Source: Buxus sempervirens (Eukaryota > Streptophyta > Magnoliopsida > Buxales > Buxaceae). Taken from it: a stretch of 64,000 nt of DNA. The translations under genes were made by a program, and so were the position numbers. The notes beneath the pieces were generated by a model that was not told the origin of the DNA, made no database searches, and was given only the letters and a program-made list of their open reading frames with translations. Location of the stretch: the NCBI GenBank assembly GCA_947561395.2, contig OX387182.1, forward strand, positions 1,932,001-1,996,000, given 5' to 3'. Below, one piece after another: positions 59,626 through 64,000 of this stretch (position 1 is its first letter; the number at the start of each line of letters is the position of its first letter).

Positions 59626-60005
59626 CTCTCAGGCGAAGAGAGATGTCGGAAACGGAGGCTTCTGGACGTTAACGACGGAAGCCACAGTTTCCTGTAACGT
59701 CGCTCCACGATTTGCGTCCTGGTCATACGCACATCATTGGTATTAGAGGCCAGAATTTATCGTGGTTTAACAGTAATTGCCGAGGCCACCCTATGGACAA
59801 CCAACAAGTCACCAAGCCCGTCCAAAAACGTGCCGGTCATCTTGGGCCGGGCTATCGGCCCATTAACACAACTAGAATATAAGAAACAACCACAAACCGA
59901 ACTGAGATTCAGTCTACTGACATTTCTCAAGGCATGTAGCCGTGACCTCTTAAGATATAGCTCTAGTTTTCACTACATGATGTAATATATTCCCTTTCGA
60001 TTGTT
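59626..60005. other. Upstream of OTU-like gene
   Basis: Promoter-side sequence, GC-richer near 59640-59720 (AACGACGGAAGCCACAG). No gene or element ends recognised up to the Helitron at 60006. Confidence 0.4.
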
Positions 60006-60261
60006 ACTAGGGGATTGCACGGGCGCGGGTAGCAAATTTGTATGGCTCACTTAGAAAAACAGCCCGCTTTAATGGATATCATGTTATTCTAAATAGTTAA
60101 TTACAACATGTTAAGTTTGAACATGGGAAGAACAGTAGTGATACGTCAAGGGATTGTTTTGTTTGGGGAGGGCAATGTTTGGAGAAAAAATGGGGATCAG
60201 AATCAAAGAGAATATTCCCTCATCTTCTCTTTACTAATAGTATCTTTACTAATAGTATAGA
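60006..60261 (-). mobile_element. Short non-autonomous Helitron, copy 5
   Basis: On the minus strand it starts TCTATACTATTAGTAAAG (60261) and ends GCTACCCGCGCCCGTGC...CTAGT (60010-60006). The first 18 bases are partly duplicated, with TACTATTAGTAAAGA present twice in tandem. The middle matches copies 1-4. Confidence 0.82.
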
Positions 60262-60281
60262 TTCCTTTCAAACTCTTTTGG

Positions 60282-60420
60282 TTTTTTTTTTTTTTGAAAC
60301 TTGGGGCATCCGGGCCAGCTTGCGCGCACCACGACTAATCCCCAAGGGCTTGTGTAGTCCCCCCGTCCCACACAAACTGGGTAATTACCAGGCCAAAGGC
60401 CCTGGGGTAGCCCCAAAGAA
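60282..60420 (-). mobile_element. 5'-truncated SINE
   Basis: T14 at 60282-60295 is the reversed poly(A). The body then matches the 3' part of the SINE at 18185-18432 (CGACTAATCCCCAAGGGCTT, CCCCCGTCCCACA, GGCCAAAGGCCCTGG, CCCCAAAGAATTGT). The pol III boxes are missing. Confidence 0.7.
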
Positions 60421-60458
60421 TTGTCTAGTAAAGAATTGTCTTTACTAGACAATTCTTT
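60415..60458. repeat. Perfect 19-bp stem, 6-base loop palindrome
   Basis: AAAGAATTGTCTAGTAAAG at 60415-60433 is the exact reverse complement of 60440-60458, with loop AATTGT. It begins inside the truncated SINE edge, so it may have arisen by foldback synthesis when that end broke. Confidence 0.9.
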
Positions 60459-61372
60459 ACAAAACCCAGCCTTTAAAAAAAATTTTCCAAGAATCCAATA
60501 ATGGAATCAATAAATTGGGGCATGCATGAACCCGATCATTTTAAGATTCATTTCAAATGAATGGATTAGAAGGGAGAAAAAATAATTGAGGCAAGAGAAA
60601 GAAGTTCGGACAATAGATGATAGAGCAATTACTTGGATGTGGCACGCCCACGCAGTTTTCTTGATCTTGTTTAATGTTGTGGTGGTCGTTGTGTAACTGC
60701 ACACGCCCTGTATAATTGTCTCAAACATGGGAACACAAGTTGTGGTTTGTATAAATGGGTTGCACTGTCTTATCTTTGGTAAGACTAATAGGCCCTACTT
60801 AGCAAAATGAAGTAGAAAAATCAAGAGAAATAATTCTAAATGTAGGTGTTTGAAATTTCTATCCTTAAATATAATATACTTCAAAAGAGCTTGCTTTTGG
60901 TGTAGTATATGATAGCTTTACATCAATAAAATGAATATGAACCACTACACAGGTTCATGAAGCAACCCATATAGAAACCTATTCAAAGTGAAGCATTATG
61001 TGCAAAAATTGCGGTTCGAGTGCAGGACATGTGCGGGATGAGCACCGAGACCAAACGACCAGATAAGCTTCTTACGCTCGAGCGCTGGACTAGTGTGGAT
61101 GGACTCACATCCCCTACAATAAATGCTGTATACACCCACTCACATTTAGTGGGGGGGGGGGGGGGGTGCCACCATTTATTTGAGGGCCCCCCATACCAAA
61201 TGTGAGGGGTTATCTACACAGCACATGCTATAGACGATGTTCATCCAGTGTGGATTGAGCATATGCTCTCAAGTTGCAGAAAGAAAAAAAGAATAAAAAA
61301 AGTCACTCTATTATCACGCTAATAGTGTCCAGCGCATTAGAGTATTGAGTTCTACGCGAGGCGGAGATTATA
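60459..61372. other. Intergenic, no gene
   Basis: No exon recognised. Around 61132-61205 an inverted repeat (CACTCACATTTAGTGGGG and CCCCATACCAAATGTGAGGG) flanks a G16 run at 61151-61166. Confidence 0.45.
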
Positions 61373-61778
61373 GGGAAAATTAATTTTTAGTGATATTTTT
61401 CAATATAATTAATATTCAGTCAACAAAGTTTTGAGTTTTAATTGTTAATAAATCTTTATCAAAATAATTAATTTTTAGTAGCATTTCATTGTTACCAATA
61501 AATTCTTTCAAAAATATCCTTATACAACTCACTTTTAGGACTTCTACATGCCATTTTAGACTTATATAAGCAATAAAATGACTTATATAAGTCAATAAAT
61601 TGTTTGTACAAGTCAATAAAATACTTGTACCTTGAGTGAGTGAACAATTGATTTGAATAGTAAAATGTCATTAATAAATAATTATTTTGATAAAGGTATA
61701 TTAAAAGTTAAAATTCAAAATTTTGGTGACTGAATCTTAATTATTTTAAAATTTTATTACTAAAAATTAATTTTCCCC
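61373..61778. mobile_element. Mutator-type foldback MITE
   Basis: 406 bp between perfect 9-bp duplications GAGATTATA (61364-61372 and 61779-61787), the size used by Mutator-like elements. The left end GGGAAAATTAATTTTTAGT is the reverse complement of the right end ACTAAAAATTAATTTTCCC. Similarity continues inwards for over 100 bp (ATTCAGTCAMCAAARTTTTG, CTTTATCAAAATAATTA). No coding capacity. Confidence 0.88.
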
Positions 61779-61787
61779 GAGATTATA

Positions 61788-64000
61788 TGGCTGTCTACTG
61801 CTATTGTGAGCTCTTTAGAAAATTGCCCAAATTCTCAATGCTCTCTCTCTCTCTACGCTCATGTAGGTGATTGCTATCAAGGGTGTAAATTGCATTAGTT
61901 ACTACAACCTCTATAAAAAATATGGAAATCATCGAGAGTTTTATAACTCATCCTCTCATAAGGTGCAATTTTGCATTACTGTGTTCATAGGAATAAGTCT
62001 CTCAACATATATAAACAATTTTGTACATAGTACTTATCTAACAACACAGGTGACTTATTTTTCCCATTAAACCTGTTTCCTGATATTGTTATTTACATAA
62101 GTTGTTGCTATTGTGAGTTGTTTTCTATGGGCTTAAGACTCATCTCCCTCGATGTACTTATAATCAGTTTTTTCCATAGTGGCTTGGTTAGAGAATTTGC
62201 TAAATTTCTTCATGACCTTACATAATTAAGTGCAATTACTCCATCATTTATAATTGCCTTATTATATTATGTCTCAGTCTTATATGCCTCCATTTTCCAT
62301 TATTAGTTTTATTTCGGGCACTAGCTATTGCTGCCTGGCTATCACAGCGAATTGATATAAGAGGTGCTGGTCTCGTCTATAAGGGAACATGAAACAGAAA
62401 GTTTTTTAGTGATTTTGCCTCTCCACCATGCAACCCTAAGGCCACAAATTCAGATTTCATGGTGGATTTTGTGTGTATACGATTGCTTACATGACTTCTA
62501 TGAAACAACATCTCTTAATTAAAGTAATTGAAAATATAGTCAATAGTTATTGATATAGAAACCTTTAAAAATGATATAGTACGTACATTTGAAAGTTAGG
62601 TTTCTTTGTACTGAATTTACTTTAAATTGTCACAATATTTATGATGCAATTAAATTTAGTATACATATACTAGTCTATTATATTATTATAAAGCAAACTT
62701 AAAAGGTACCTACAGGTTTGCCAAAAATTACCCTAACAACCTTTTAAATACTTTCATATCCCATCCTTTCAATCCTTAATACTCACGTTCATCTTCCTCT
62801 TCACACCTCTATGCAATCGTTCCGTATCTAGATATAGCACCATTAGGGATGGAAATGGGACGGGTATCCATTTAACCCGCCCCGCCCCTAATGGTTAGCG
62901 TTTGGTATCCCTAAAATCGGGTTAAAGACGGGTTTGAATTTAACCCAACCCCGTCCTAAACCTGACCTTCATATATTAAAATATTATTTTTAATATATTT
63001 TAAATATTATTTCATACATATTCTTTTAATAAATACATATTATTAATGTAGATTTTCTTTTTCTTTTTTAGAGTATTTTATTCACTAACCAGGGCAGACC
63101 TACCTCGCCCCACTACCAACCCAATAAGGGCCCCACTACCAACCCAATAAGGGCAGGGTATGTTTGGTATTTGCTAAACTCCTGTAGGTCCCTCAGTTGC
63201 ACCACACAATGCCACCTCCTAATAGAACTTATATGAGTTAAGATATTGTAAACAGAGATTTGTTATGTCAGCAGAAGACCATGATATGAGGTTAAGGTTA
63301 TGTGACAAATGTAGGATAGTGTTGGTCCCAGCTGGAAATCGGCTATTATAAGTTATCACATATTCATGTTTTTCATTTCCCAAGGAATTAGGGTTTATAA
63401 TTTCCAAGATACCTTTTTTTTTTTACTCTTCCAAATGGATATGCATCCACCGACCTGTTAAATTCATTAATTGTTCTAACATTATTTACATCTTAGCTTC
63501 TCTCATGTTCTTGTGTTTCATGAATATATTTCCATATCACGACGGTCGTCTCACGTGAAGCAAACCCAAGCAAGCCCATGTGGATTAAATCTCTCGGACA
63601 CGTTAAGTGTTAGAAATATGTCAGACATTAAGACCATCACCGCATCAGCATCTGGATCCATCTCCGCACATCTGCAGGTAATTTTGGGATGTTTTTGCCC
63701 TCAAATCTCTCCCTCTTCACATACCCCTTGATACCCTCCGCATTATCCGTTTAAGTTTTGCCTGAAATAATTTAATGCACGTTAAAAAGGGCCCAATATC
63801 AGCAGGAATGTCTTTTAGTCGGGAAGGAAATATGCGAGGAAGGTGCCTACTAAAATCAAGACCCTCACATGTAATGTAACTCAAGTGTAGTTTGGTGGGT
63901 TTCTAGTTTCTGGATTCTACCAAAATCTAAAACCCAAAGTCCATTAAGTTGTTTGATAAGATTTTTGAAAGTTTGATTTTAAAAACAGATACTAAAATCT
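61788..64000. other. Right end of window, no gene recognised
   Basis: AT-rich. A possible hAT left end TAGGGATGGAAATGGGACGG lies near 62846. A 23-bp unit (GCCCCACTACCAACCCAATA plus AGG) is repeated in tandem at 63107-63152. There is a short (CT)n run near 61840. I found no exon with family support. Confidence 0.4.

Noticed and set aside
1-64000. CRISPR arrays, operons, bacterial promoters
   Set aside because: The window is plant nuclear DNA; the tandem repeats seen do not have the spacer structure of CRISPR arrays.

Overview
This window is nuclear DNA from a flowering plant. It is AT-rich and has spliced genes with GT-AG introns, plant-specific gene families (a FAR1/FHY3-type factor) and many plant DNA transposons (hAT, Helitron, Mutator-like), SINEs and a LINE fragment. 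The species cannot be named from the sequence. No bacterial or organellar gene is present, and no CRISPR array.

Five host genes can be rebuilt exon by exon. (1) On the minus strand, 13366 down to 1990, is a SURP + G-patch splicing factor of the SUGP1 type, 8 coding exons and 434 aa. It has a 5.8-kb intron holding a hAT element and a LINE fragment. (2, 3) On the plus strand are two tandem SpoU/TrmL-type tRNA 2'-O-methyltransferase genes, 21025-24626 (252 aa) and 26230-29015 (261 aa). Each has seven exons with identical phases, so they are a clean tandem duplication. (4) On the plus strand from 35128 is a FAR1-RELATED SEQUENCE 4-like gene. Its large exon carries FAR1, MULE-transposase-derived and SWIM domains. 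Phase-0 downstream exons end in one resembling part of a CCT motif, stop at 41889. (5) On the minus strand, 58045 down to 54924, is an OTU-family cysteine protease (deubiquitinase), 5 coding exons and 336 aa, with a TATA box and 5' UTR exon near 59.5 kb.

The space between genes is a transposon nest. 15.4-20.4 kb holds two members of one hAT family (a third lies in a SUGP1 intron). One of these carries a fragment of an RNase III-like gene. The same stretch holds three short Helitron-like elements, a SINE, and a hAT MITE inside a Helitron with an 8-bp target duplication. 29.4-30.2 kb repeats the pattern (hAT inside Helitron). 46.98-47.69 kb is a complete hAT-type element with a perfect 8-bp duplication. 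61.37-61.78 kb is a Mutator-type foldback with a 9-bp duplication.

The most unusual structure is a long inverted repeat at 51.5-54.0 kb (two arms of about 1.06 kb, about 0.4 kb spacer) just 3' of the OTU gene. Each arm carries remnants of the same unrecognised repetitive coding sequence. Transcription through it would give a long double-stranded RNA. Other oddities are a 33-bp near-perfect hairpin at the left edge, three 26-40-nt poly-G tracts all on the plus strand around the FAR1-like gene, and a tRNA-Leu-like relic inside the OTU 5' UTR intron. The genes show no shared pathway; they are ordinary unlinked housekeeping or regulatory genes.
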